64,000 nucleotides of DNA from Ananas comosus (lineage: Eukaryota; Streptophyta; Magnoliopsida; Poales; Bromeliaceae). The stretch's first letter is position 1; every line of letters begins with the position of its first letter. Shown in pieces: positions 49,566-61,005 of the stretch. A program made the position numbers and the translations under genes. The DNA is taken from positions 248,001 through 312,000 of the forward strand of contig NC_033641.1 of the NCBI RefSeq assembly GCF_001540865.1. Direction: 5' to 3'. Under the pieces are notes generated by a model. It worked only from the letters and a program-made list of their open reading frames with translations, ran no database searches and was not told the DNA's origin.

Positions 49566-49867
49566 ATGAGAAGAAGCTTTGGATATATATTAGGGGATGC
49601 TGCGAATAATTGCACGAAGATTAAAGCAAGCGAACCTCCGAGAAGTTTGATAGAGCTTCTAACTTTTAACGGAAAAAAAAAAAAAAAGCAGCCAAGAGAT
49701 ATTGCTGATTATTATAATCGCTTGCAAAATTATTCCGCGCACCCGGTGCATCTGTACATCTGTGCACCGTCCCTGCTATCCTAATCTCATCATATTTGAT
49801 AGATCAGGTTTGGAGGCTTTTGATCGAATTGCGTTACGCACAGTGATAAAATACAATAAAAAAAGGG

Positions 49868-50260
49868 TAAGCTTTAAATACCCCCTCGTGGTTTCACACT
49901 ATCTCACTTTAGTACCATGTAGTTTAAAGTGTATCAATTTAATACCCTGTGGTTTCGCACTTTTTCATTTTAGTATTCTGTGGTTTAAAGTGTATCAAGT
50001 TAGTATCATGTGGTTTTATTTTTCTCTTTTTATTATCCATTTCACTAATTTTTTTTATTAAACTTAATGAGTACTAAAATGAATATTCAATAAACCTAGA
50101 TAGGGTATCTGAAGTTTTTTGTATATAATTAGCGAAATATTAACGGAGAAAATAAAACTCAGTGACAAAATTAAAAACTAAAGGGTACTAAAGTGAATAT
50201 TCAATAAACTTACATGGGGTATCTAAAGTTTTTTTGATATAATTTAACGAAACATTAACA
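49868..50260. repeat. Partial copy of the 46077 MITE family plus a ~95-bp tandem repeat
   Basis: 49870-50020 matches one arm of the 46077 element ('tttagtacc', 'aaagtgtatcaa', 'ccctgtggtttcgcactttt'). Following it, 'gtactaaa.tgaatattcaa' to 'gaaa.attaac.gag' occurs twice (about 50070-50147 and 50186-50263). Confidence 0.65.
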
Positions 50261-50369
50261 GAGGAGCCGACGAAAAGAGAAATACAAAATTATAAGATTT
50301 TAGGTTTAAGATTCTATGTATTCTTGCTTTTATTTCGCTTTGCATATTACGAAATAATTTATCAGATCT

Positions 50370-50767
50370 TCCTATATATGCAAATGAGTTCTGTTGGTGT
50401 AAATTTGTTTTCGATAATACAGTCTCTGAATCTCTGAATCGACAATCGATACTATTAAATATGATTTTTGACCACATAAAATATTTAGAAATTAAATTTC
50501 ATATTATTCTTTTTTTTATACATCAACTTGACACAAAAATGAGAGACTAAAAATAAATATTCTTCAAAAAGTAATTATAAAATTTGTGTAATCAAAATAA
50601 AGAGTTTAAATTTTATTTTAAATAGTTTTAAAAATATTAACAAAAACTCAACTGATTTGAATTTTTTTATAACGTTAAACCAAAAATATCTTATACCAAC
50701 TATTAAAATTACAAATTTTACAAGTTTTTGATCCTTAGATCAATAATATTAAAAAATATTAAAAATT
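50370..50767. mobile_element. Foldback MITE, copy q, cut by the N at 50768
   Basis: 'gttttcgataatacagtctc', 'aatcgacaatcgatac' and 'tttagaaattaaatttcat' match the inner blocks of the other copies. The right half is missing because the contig ends. Confidence 0.6.
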
Positions 50768-50768
50768 N
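50768..50768. other. Single N, contig join inside a foldback MITE
   Basis: The left side is MITE sequence, the right side unrelated GC-rich DNA. Confidence 0.9.
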
Positions 50769-51194
50769 GCGGGAGCAGGATGGAGTGGGGGGCTTCTGAG
50801 TTTTGTGAAGAGTGCGAAGGGAGGAGGAGGAGGAGGAGGAGGAAACAGATGGTGGAAAGCGTGCACAGGGAGTATTAAAAGCAGATGCAATTGTCATATG
50901 GGAAGACAAAAGAAAGAAAACAATAAAGAATGGGCATTCTACTGTATGTGTGTGTGTATGTTCCTGTATGCAAGAATGCAGTGAAGCTACATAAAATAAT
51001 GAAGTCTAAATGTGACTTTTATATTAATTGTGCAGAAACCCTACGTGAATAAAACTCTATATAAATATTGGGCTAAGAGCTATCACTTAATGTGATTGGT
51101 GAATATATATATATAAATGAGATCTGAAATGTAAGTTGTTGCCATTATTTTATATTTTATTTCGTACAGATCGATAATATTTTATGAGACAAAA
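50769..51194. other. Unassigned stretch with a (GGA)n tract
   Basis: Starts GC-rich with (GGA)n at about 50820-50840, then AT-rich. A 63-codon minus-strand ORF is Ser-rich from the repeat and ends at the N; I see no protein family in it. Confidence 0.5.
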
Positions 51195-51196
51195 AT

Positions 51197-51276
<80 letters not shown>
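51195..51276. repeat. (CA)n(TA)n compound microsatellite
   Basis: About 6 CA units followed by about 34 TA units, directly bordering copy h. Confidence 0.95.
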
Positions 51277-51279
<3 letters not shown>

Positions 51280-51810
51280 GCCTTGTGTGCTATTAGGAGC
51301 ACGGATGCCTCCGTGCTTCTAAGCCATTTTCGATAATGGAGTTCTCGAATCGACGATCGGCTTCGTTAGACTTGATCTAGCATATTTGAAATATCTAGAA
51401 AATAAATTTTGAGATTTTTCGATATCATTTACCTAGTGATCGAAAAAGTTCAAAATCAACAATTTTTAATGGTTGATGTATACCGTTTACAAGTTTAACG
51501 GTATAGAAGTATTCAAATAAGATAAAATTTTGATAGAAAATTCTTTATATTATTTACAAGAAGTTCAATATCTTTGATCGAAAATTTTAATGTTTTATGA
51601 CCATTTTTTTGAGATATTTATTTTTAGCCGTTGATTTTGAACCCTTTCGATCGTTAGGTAAATGATATCGAAAAGTCGGAAAATTTATTTTTTAAATACT
51701 TCAAATATGCTAGATCAAGTCTAACGGAGTCGATCATCGATTCGGAAGCTACATTATCGAAAACGGCTTAGGAGCACGAAGACCTCCGTACTCCTAATAG
51801 CACACGAGAC

Positions 51811-51814
<4 letters not shown>
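51277..51814. mobile_element. Foldback MITE, copy h (538 bp)
   Basis: Tip palindrome built on GGAGCACGG..CCGTGCTTC, repeated inverted near 51770-51800. Inner block TCGACGATCGGCTTCGTT has its inverse near 51722. The right end runs into (CT)n(TA)n. Confidence 0.88.
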
Positions 51815-51886
<72 letters not shown>

Positions 51887-51904
51887 GGGAGAAGAGAGAG
51901 AGAG

Positions 51905-52257
51905 AGTTGTGCTAGAATACTATCGGTAGTAAACGAGCCGTTTTACTACCGATTTGTTTTCGATGATAGAACTTCCAAATTGACGATCAGCTCAGTTGAA
52001 CATGATCTATACCACTTGAAGTATTTAGAAATCAAATTTCAAATCTTTTCGACATCATTTGCCTAATGATCAAAGGGTTTCAAAATTTGTAATTTTAATG
52101 GTCGATAAGAAGCGTTTTCTCGTTTAACGGCATAAAGATATCCAAATCAATTGAATTTTTGTTAGAAAATTCTTTAAACTATTTAAAACAAGATCTATAC
52201 TCTTGATCTTGATTACAAGACTCCTATCATCATTTTTTAAAGAGTATTCATTTTCAG
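51905..52257. mobile_element. Foldback MITE, copy i, cut by the N gap
   Basis: Left part of an element with tip palindrome CGGTAGTAAA..TTTTACTACCG and inner block TTGACGATCAGCTCAGTT. Nearly the same as the left part of copy j beyond the gap. Confidence 0.85.
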
Positions 52258-52478
52258 NNNNNNNNNNNNNNNNNNNNNNNNNNNNNNNNNNNNNNNNNNN
52301 NNNNNNNNNNNNNNNNNNNNNNNNNNNNNNNNNNNNNNNNNNNNNNNNNNNNNNNNNNNNNNNNNNNNNNNNNNNNNNNNNNNNNNNNNNNNNNNNNNNN
52401 NNNNNNNNNNNNNNNNNNNNNNNNNNNNNNNNNNNNNNNNNNNNNNNNNNNNNNNNNNNNNNNNNNNNNNNNNNNNNN
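52258..52478. other. Assembly gap of 221 N
   Basis: A run of N. The left side stops inside copy i. Confidence 1.
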
Positions 52479-52756
52479 CCTCACCTAAAAGATATCAGCC
52501 AAGACCACACCAAGAAAATCCTCGCAAAAGAGAACTGAAAAATAATAAAAAGATACAAATGGAAAAGAAATAAAATGGTAACAAGGAAAACAAATCAGAT
52601 CAAAACCAGATATTAAGAAAACTAAGATTTGCAAAATCTCTCTCTCTCTCGTCTCTCTCTCTTGCGTCTCTCTCTCTCGGGTCTCTCCCATCTCACTCCT
52701 CCTCTCTCGTCTATATATATATATATATATATATATAAGGGAGAAGAGAGAGAGAG

Positions 52757-53286
52757 AGTTGTGCTAGAATACTATCGGTAGTAACGAGCCGTTTTACTAC
52801 CGATTTGTTTCGATGATAGAACTTCCAAATTGACGATCGGCTCAGTTGAACATGATCTATAACTTGAAGTATTTAGAAATCAATTTCAAATCTTTTCGAC
52901 ATCATTTGCCTAATGATCAAGGGTTTCAAAATTTGTAATTTTAATGGTCGATAAGAAGCGTTTTCCTGTTTAACGGCATAAAGATATCCAAATCAATTGA
53001 AATTTTGTTAGAAAATTCTTTAAACTATTTAAAACAAGATCTATACTCTTGATCTTGAATTACAAGACCCTATCATCTTTTTTAAAGAGTATTCATTTCA
53101 GTTATTCATTTTTCTGTTCACTTGATGGATAAAAGAATAATATCGAAAGTGCGTGAATTTGATTTCTAGGTAGTTTTAAATGGTTTAGATCATATTTAAT
53201 GAGCGATCTTCATTTGGAAGCTCTATCATCGAAATATAATTGCTAGTAAAACGCCGTTTACTATCGATAGTATTCTAGCATAACTC
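52757..53286. mobile_element. Foldback MITE, copy j (530 bp)
   Basis: Complete relative of copy i, ending in the inverted 'actatcgatagtattctagc'. Compared with i and o it has repeated one-base losses in homopolymers (for example gtttcgatg for gttttcgatg). Confidence 0.88.
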
Positions 53287-53294
53287 TATATATA

Positions 53295-53874
53295 GAGTGA
53301 GGCTACTATGCTTCTGGAAGCACGGAGCTTCCGTGCTTCCAGGTCGTTTTTCGATGTTGCGACTTTCGAATCGTCGATTGACTCCGTTAAACTTGATCTC
53401 GAGTATTTGAAGTACTTAGAAAATAAATTTTATAATTTTTGATACCATTTGTCTAGTGATCGAAGGGGCTCAAAATCAATAATTTTAAAGACCGTGGTGA
53501 GCCGTTTGCAAGTTTGACGGTGTAGAAATATTCAAATCACGTGAAATTTTAATAGAAAATTTTTATACTAATAATAAACAAGATTAATATTTTGATCTAA
53601 AATTTTAATGTTATATTATCACGTTTTGTAAGATTTTATTTTCAGCCGTTGATTTTGGGCCCCTCAGTTCACTAGGCAAATGATATCGAAAAATTACAAA
53701 ATATATTTTCTAGGTACTTCGAATATTCTAGATCAACTTTAATGGAGTCGGTTGATGATTCGAAAGTCGCAACATCGAAAATGACCTGGAAGCACGGAGC
53801 CTGGAAGCATGGAAGGCTCCGTGTTTCCAGAAGTATAGTAACCTCATCTATATAGAAGCATAGTAGCCGGACTC
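53295..53874. mobile_element. Foldback MITE, copy k, with an extra terminal fragment
   Basis: Tip palindrome GGAAGCACGGAGCTTCCG with the inverse near 53789-53830; inner 'tcgtcgattgactccgtt'. Element proper about 53295-53848. A further 20-bp piece 'gaagcatagtagccggactc' (53855-53874) is a lone tip of a related copy. Confidence 0.82.
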
Positions 53875-53932
53875 TATATATATATATATATATATATTAT
53901 AATATATATATATTATATATATAGTCCGGCTA

Positions 53933-54368
53933 CTATCCTATTAATAGGATTGGAGCCAATTGTCCTATCAAGTCGTTTGATTGATCGGAACTTTAAATTG
54001 ATAATCGCACACCATCGAAATTGTTCTACAAAATTAGAAATGTTTAGAAACTAAATTTTGTAATATTTAAAAATCATGATCAAATTCATCTTAAGAGTTA
54101 AAAAATGAATGTCATAATTGAATAACCTTCTCAAATAGAGTTAGACTTTCTCAATTCATAATCAGAGTTATCAAACATATCTAAATAGTATAAAGAATTT
54201 TTAAAAAAATTCAAGCAATTTGGATTGCTCTACACCGTTAAACAAGCAAACGGCTCATATAGGCCGTCAAAAATTGTCGATTTTACGACACTTTGATCAC
54301 CATGTAAATAATTTTTAAAATTTATGAAATTTAGTTTGCTCCTATCCTATTAATAGGATAGTAGCTCT
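53933..54368. mobile_element. Foldback MITE, copy l (436 bp), right arm partly deleted
   Basis: Tip palindrome ATCCTATTAATAGGAT at both ends. The left inner block is present ('cttgatt.atcgg', 'aattgataatcgcacacc') but the matching right block is missing, explaining the short length. Confidence 0.8.
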
Positions 54369-54379
54369 AGTATATTATA

Positions 54380-54624
54380 GTTGGACTGGCTACTATTAGT
54401 AGCAAAATTCCATTGTTGCTACCAGTTTTTTGGCCTTTGGATCAACTCTTTTCATTATTTCTAACCATTGGATTAAATACTATAACCCAGTAGGGACATC
54501 AACCCTAGGGGGATCACTGAACTCTAACCGACTAATATCATCCTGATCCTACAATTTTTCATCCAAGGTTAAAAACTTGGTAGCAAAAAGAGCATTTATT
54601 ATTAATAGTATTCCAACCTAATTC
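54380..54624. mobile_element. Short foldback MITE, copy m (245 bp)
   Basis: Matches copy f through 'ctactattagtagcaaaa', 'ggatcaactcttttcattat' and 'caaccctaggggga'. It starts within about a dozen bases of the end of copy l. Confidence 0.82.
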
Positions 54625-54792
54625 TATATATATATATATATATAAAATTTAAATTTATGGTCAAATTAAGGTGGGAACTAAAACTCTCTCTCTAAAAATA
54701 ATAATAAAATAAAAGAAAAAAAAAAGGAGGAATTAAAGAAAGAAAGAACACAACGGCACAATAGCGTTTTTGGGGTTTCGTGTGATTGTGAC

Positions 54793-54824
54793 AAACTCCA
54801 ACTCCAACTCCAACTCCAACTCCA
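54793..54824. repeat. (CTCCAA)n minisatellite
   Basis: Five units of 6 bp. Confidence 0.95.
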
Positions 54825-54909
54825 AAGTAGGACAAATTAAGATTTTATTTTTTTATTTTTTTTCTTGTTCTATATATATATATTATATAATATATATATA
54901 TAAATATAA

Positions 54910-55447
54910 TGTTACTATCCTATTAATAGGATAGGAGCATTTGTCTATCAAGTTGTTCTTGATGATCGAGATTCTGAATCGATGATCGGAGCCGTTGAAG
55001 TTGATCGAGTATTTGAAATATCTAGAAACTAAATTTCATAAATTTTGATAATGGTTTACATGGTAATCAAAGTGTCGTAAAATCGATAATTTTTGATGGC
55101 CTATATGAGCCGTTTGCTTGTTTAACGTATGTAGAGCAATCCAAATTGCTTGAATTTTTGATAGAAAATTCTTTATACTATTTAGATAATGTTTGATAAC
55201 TCTGATTACGAACTAAGAAAGTCTAACCTCTATTTTAAAAAGGTTATTCATTTATGATCGTTCATTTTTCAACGCTTAAGATGAACTTGATAATGATTTT
55301 TAAATATTATAAAATTTGGTTTCTAAATATTTCTAATTGTGTAGATCAACTTCAACGGTGCCGATTTTCAATTTGAAGTTTCGATCATTCAAATCGACTT
55401 GATAGGACAAGGGTCCCAATCCTATTAATAGAATAATAGCCGGACCC
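54910..55447. mobile_element. Foldback MITE, copy n (538 bp), full-length relative of l
   Basis: Tip palindrome ATCCTATTAATAGGAT on the left, 'atcctattaatagaat' on the right. Inner 'cgatgatcggagccgtt' pairs with its right-hand inverse near 55348. Flanked by (TA)n. Confidence 0.85.
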
Positions 55448-55477
55448 TATATATCTATATATATATATATATATATA

Positions 55478-55932
55478 GTTTTGCTAGAATACTATCGGTA
55501 ATAAACTAGCCGTTTTACTACCGATTTGTTTTCGATGATAGAGCTTCCAAATTGACGATCGGCTCCGTTGAACATGATCTATACCATTTGAAGTGTTTAG
55601 AAATCAAATTTCGAATTTTTTCGACATCATTTGCCTAATGATCAAAGGGTTTCAAAATTTGTAATTTTAATGGTCGATAAGAGGTGTTTTCTCGTTTAAG
55701 CCGTAAAGATATCCAAATCAATTGAATTTTAGTTAGAAAATTCTTTAAACTATTTAAAACAAGATCTATACTCTTGATCTTGATTACAAGACTCCTATCA
55801 TCATTTTTTAAAGAGTATTCATTTTCAGCCATTCATTTTTCTGTTCACTTGATGGATAAAAGAATAATATTAAAAGTGCGTGAAATTTAATTTCTAGGTA
55901 GTTTAAATGGTTTAGATCATATTTAACGGAGC
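55478..55932. mobile_element. Foldback MITE, copy o, cut by the N at 55933
   Basis: Same subfamily as i and j (CGGTAATAAA..TTTTACTACCG, TTGACGATCGGCTCCGTT). The right tip is missing after 'atttaacggagc' where the contig stops. Confidence 0.85.
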
Positions 55933-55933
55933 N
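55933..55933. other. Single N, contig join inside a foldback MITE
   Basis: Sequence changes at once from copy o to unrelated AT-rich DNA. Confidence 0.9.
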
Positions 55934-58328
55934 TAATATGTTAATAATTTTTATTAAAGCTTTATAAAATAAAATCAAAAATAGTACAGCTAAAAGATCG
56001 TAGCATAATCATCGTAAACGCCAAAAGAAATCTCCAGGAGATACACCTGCACCAATTAATTGCATGCAACCTAATTTTATTAAAGTAATATTATTTTGAG
56101 TCATATAAATTTATTTTAAATTTTATTTTTATTTTTCAGTTCTTGGTAAATTAAATTTGCGTGTAGTTTTAATGTTCTAAAATACGATGGCAAAATTAAT
56201 TACAAAAAAATGAGAATAAAAAATAATAAAAATATAAACTGTAGTAATACTTTTCTCTTCTTTATGTATTAGTGCGAAACATTGTGAAATAAAGTGTATA
56301 AAACTTATTTCAACTTTTTTTTTTTTTGATCTACCTCTCTGACCGTTAAAATTTTTAATTATACTATCTAATTTTTTAGTTTATTTAATTTGAGCGTATC
56401 AATGATTTTTTAATTTCAAAATTTAAATACGTCGTTTATCTTTACGAATTTAGTTAATATATTATATATAATTATAAGTTCGTTAAAGTACACAATTAAC
56501 TCAAATTTTGTATATGAAGTATCATCAAATTATTTAAATCAAATAAATAAAAAAAATTGGGTACTAAAATTAAAATTTGAAAGATTGAATAATCGAGTCA
56601 AAGTGGTCTATAATTCTGGTAAGTTTTTTAACATTTTTAATCTAAAATTAAAAAAAGGGTAGGATAAGTATAGTTCCAAAACCAGTAATTTTATATCAAA
56701 CAAAAAATACAAAAAATTATTTTCATCTTTTTATATGACTGTTTTAATATTTCTCGAAGTTTTAATCAAATTATTAAGTGAACATTCCCTCTCAAAATAA
56801 TCCACACGACAACCAACGATTTAGAGGCAAATTCATTAAAGCTTAAGATAAATTCTAATTTGAACTTAAATTAAAAATTAAAAATTAATCAAACATTTCG
56901 AATATAATTTATAAATTTGAATTTGAATTTAATTTAAAATCTAAAGTTTTATTTATGGATTCAAATTATAATTTTAAGTTTGAATTTGAATAAATTAAAA
57001 TTTAATTTTGTATTTTAAATTATCTGTTTAATTTAAATTTTTAATTTTTTTTTAATATTCATATTTCAGATAAGTTTTATGTGTTTTCACCTAATAAAAC
57101 CACGATACACGAAAAAATTATAATATAATTATATTTGCACAAAAAATCAATTTTCTTTTCATTGTACCCACTTTAATATTTCATGGATTTTGATTGAAAA
57201 AAACTAATTAAAAGTCTAATTAAGTACCTTCCTTAAAGAAAAAATAAAATCAAAATCAAAACCCTGTACGGTGCAATTTCACTAAAAGTAAACATCATAT
57301 CATATGTGTGATCATGTTTATTTTATCTACACGAAACTTAAACATTTATTATTATTAATTAGTGGAGGATATTATTTTTATTCTTCGAAAATAGTCAACT
57401 ATGTTTATCTAATTTAAAGACCCACTTTGATGAGTCTCACAAATATTTTTGGAGTACACGACTCTTTAGTGAGGCTCAGAATTATTAATTTCACACACAA
57501 AATCCATTGACAATATTATATATTTGGTTTTAGTTTTTTAATTAATTCTCTTTTGACAACTTATTGCGTAAACACAAAAAAAATATATTAAATGTTCGTT
57601 GGCCTCTCGTTCAGTTTGATTGATGGATCAGGCAAATTCTAGACGGATTAATTTTTATTTTTTATTTTATATCTCTACTTACTGTTCGATTCAGGAATGA
57701 TCGGAACGAGAGCGAGTTTTCGACCGATTTTGGACATATCCGAATGGATCAAAAAAAAAAAAAGGTGCTATTTGTTGCGAGACTCGAATTTAGAATCTCT
57801 TATTTTTTAAAAAATTTTTAAAAATTTTTTCGCAGTTTGGTTAATTTGAAGAAAAATAAGTATTTTTGAAAAAAGTTTCCCATGTTTCATTGAAAACTGG
57901 TGTTTTCGAAAATACTAATTTTCATAAAATATGAGAAAAAAATTCATAAAAATTTGTTTTCCTTATAACCAAATGGACAAAAAATAAAAAAAAAAATTTT
58001 TTTAAAAAAAACCTTTTTTGGGGAAATTTTTTTTTCCACACTTTTTTAAAGAGCCAAACAGCCCCCTCCCTAAGTATTGAATTTTATTTGGCTCAATATA
58101 TCGCACCAATAATTACTCGATATATTATGTCCCTACAATATTTTTTATTTTATAATTATGATATATTTATAAATTCAATAAGCTAGTACAGTTTGTAGAA
58201 ACACTCCATCAAATCTCGTTTTAGCGCCGTGGGCGGTGGCGTTTTGGATTGCGGTGGTCAAAGAAAAAGAAAAGCACACAATATTTTTTCGCCTAAGTTT
58301 GATAAGTTGTTTCATTGACTTTATATAT

Positions 58329-58367
<39 letters not shown>

Positions 58368-58549
58368 GGGATAATTAAACATGTGGTGGATTAAAAAGTC
58401 CATGGCATATTTTTTTAGGTGAGAAAAGAAACCAAACCACTTTGACAAAATAGTGTTCCGTGGGAACAAACTGATTTTGACCCATTCTATTTGAACATGC
58501 ACTAAAAATAGATAGGTAAACTCCTACACCCTGTTTGGTTCGGGGATAA
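55934..58549. other. AT-rich desert, no gene seen
   Basis: No supported ORF or RNA gene. A (CT)n tract lies at about 58331-58360. Around 58035-58060 'gccaaacagccccctccct' resembles MITE ends, but I found no partner end. Confidence 0.5.
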
Positions 58550-59262
58550 GGTTCTGTTTGTTTCGAGGGAAATGGGGTGAAAGTGGAATGAAAAAAGTGA
58601 TTTTCGGTGAAACTGACCACTTCCGCTGTTTGGTTCACTGTAATTTTATTACGTCCGAAAGTCCAGTTCACCTAAAATAATGAACTTGACTTCGCCCTCC
58701 CATGGGGCGAAGTCAATTCCGGTGAAGTGAAAAAAAAGCAAGAATGGATTAATGTGTTAGGGTTACCTCTTATAAAATATGATCAAATTTGATTAGGTGA
58801 GCTTTAATATATTTTTTTGTTTAATTTGTATATTTAGAAAATGATGAAAAATAAATTTGTTAAATGTTAATAATTTTTTAACTTTAGAATTTTATTTGTT
58901 GCATTATTATAATTTATATGCAAACAAATAATATAATTTTTTAAAATTTTATTTTATAATTATACATATATATAATTATATGCATATATAATTATATTAA
59001 TTTTTATTTATTATAATTTATTATTCACTATAAGTTACAAAATAGACAATGATATCACTTTGGAGGTAAGTATACCGGGGGTGGAGGGCTACACTTTTTA
59101 CGTCATTTACTTTCTACCAAACAAATAACAGAACTCGCAGAACTGCACTTCCACAGTTAGAAACAAACAGCAGAAGTGAACTAATTTTCACCCCAACTCC
59201 ACTTCAACTCAAAGTTCACTTCCACCCCAAGTCTACTTACGTTGAAACAAACATGTCCTAAA
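58550..59262. mobile_element. Possible inverted-repeat transposon, about 710 bp
   Basis: The left 'ctgtttgtttcgagg..aatggggtgaaagtgg' and the inverse of the right end ('ccaccccaagtctacttacg' then 'ttgaaacaaacatgtcct') pair imperfectly. No ORF and no confirmed target duplication. Confidence 0.5.
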
Positions 59263-59542
59263 AGGTGGAATAACTCCTTATTTCCTTCTTTATATTCAAA
59301 TGTTATTTTTCATACTCTAAAAAATAATAATTTTGGGTATCTGGAATATGCTGGTATAACCTGATATAAATTTGGAATTGCATATTTGGGGTTCAAACCA
59401 TATCACATCACGCGTGATATTTTGATCCTCGAACTGATGAACTATAAGTTTTAGTAATTTTTAGTTTGAATTCTTCATATTGTTTTTTTTTTTGACGAAC
59501 TGTAAGTTATATCAGTTTTTTGTTCGAATTCTTCATATTGTT

Positions 59543-59697
59543 TTTTTTTAACGAGAAAGATAGCATGCTAACTGCTTCGTTTATTTCTTTTAGAAATAAA
59601 CTGTAAATGTGAAGCAATTATATTTCGAATTTAGGATCTTGGTTATTAACCACCAAATTTTTTTTTGTCACTTGTGCTGGGGACGATCGGTAAATTT
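59543..59697 (-). mobile_element. tRNA-derived SINE, minus-strand copy
   Basis: Reversed, it starts 'accgatcgtccccagcacaa', passes a worn B box (aaattcgaaatat), and ends with the family body 'agtttatttctaaaagaaat' and an A tail. Exact 11-bp duplication TTCATATTGTT on both sides (59532-59542, 59698-59708). Confidence 0.85.
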
Positions 59698-60575
59698 TTC
59701 ATATTGTTATAAATAATAATGTATTGCTAATGCAACAGGAATGTCGCATTTTAATTACTCCTTCGTCATTAATTATAATACTGTTATATTACTGTCACAT
59801 TATAAAACTTAATTATAATAATTTAAAAATTAATTAAAATTGAAGAATTAAAGTATCACGCGTCTTATAGTGCAATTTTGCCAAATGGAAGGTATTTAAT
59901 GTGAGGAGCTTTTTTTGTTTGACTACGTAACTTATTGTTTGACTACATGGGCCGCTTTTTTTAAGTGCTTGTTCACATCACCATGTCTTTGAGCATTGCT
60001 AACTTTGACTTCTTATTTAATTCAATGTCCTAGCACCTGAAAAAAAGTTTTTTTAAAAAAAAAGAAAAAATAATTCATATAAATATATGTGACACATTGT
60101 TTTATGCCAATCTCATTAAATTAGATCAAGGTAACTATCAATGGATACCGATGATTTTTTCTTTTCTTTAAAAAAAAAAAAAAATCATCATATAAGGAAT
60201 ACAAATAGAACGAATCAGGTAGCGGAAGAGGCCTCCCACCTCCGATCTTCCTTATTTTGGGCGGACCGGAGTGGATTCTACACAGATCGATATTTATCAT
60301 ATTTTTTATCTTTAGTCACCGCTTCATTCAAGACCGGTGAGAATGTAAGCAGATTTTTTTTTGTGCATTTTTTATAGATAGAAATAGATTAAAGAAAAGG
60401 ATCTTCCATGTCCTACTGTATTTTTTAGCAGATAGAGGCAGATTCAGAATAGATTACTTTTTTTTTTTATTTTTGGCTTTCACTTACCACTCCATTCAGA
60501 ATGAATCTGGGCAGGATCTCCACCAACCAGAATCCATACTCCTCATAGATCCAAATTATACCATACATAGCTCAC

Positions 60576-60613
<38 letters not shown>

Positions 60614-60822
60614 TTCCCTAACTAGCTTATAATATGATATAATTAATAATTTATATGACTAAAAAAATTATATGATTTTCGATGATAGATTATCTGAATT
60701 AAGAGTTTATACGTTCTGTACAAAACTAGCTAGCTTATAGAAGAACACAGTTAATATCACTAAGAAAATCGCATTATGAACTTGTTTCAACTGTAAAATA
60801 TCTGAATTAACAATTCATACAC

Positions 60823-60994
60823 GTACCCTACCGACCGTCCTTAGAGCAAGTAGCAAAAGGCTTGGTGGTTGGTACCCGAGACCCAAGTTCGAATCCTAGT
60901 TGATTCACATTTCTAGCTAAGTTTATTTTTAAATGAAATAAACGAAACGAATAGCGTGCTACCTATCTCTCAAAAAAAAAAAAAAAAAAAAAAA
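60823..60994 (+). mobile_element. tRNA-derived SINE, fullest copy (172 bp)
   Basis: 5' region 'accgaccgtccttagagcaa', B box GTTCGAATCC (60887-60896), body 'agctaagtttatttttaaat', A tail of about 25. The 11-bp duplication AATTCATACAC flanks it (60812-60822, 60995-61005). Confidence 0.9.
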
Positions 60995-61005
60995 AATTCA
61001 TACAC

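Noticed and set aside
50718..50909. Ser-rich minus-strand ORF
   Set aside because: Serines come from the (GGA)n tract and the frame crosses the N at 50768; no recognisable protein.
52203..52538. 111-codon ORF across the N gap
   Set aside because: Most of it is N; the real bases are MITE sequence.
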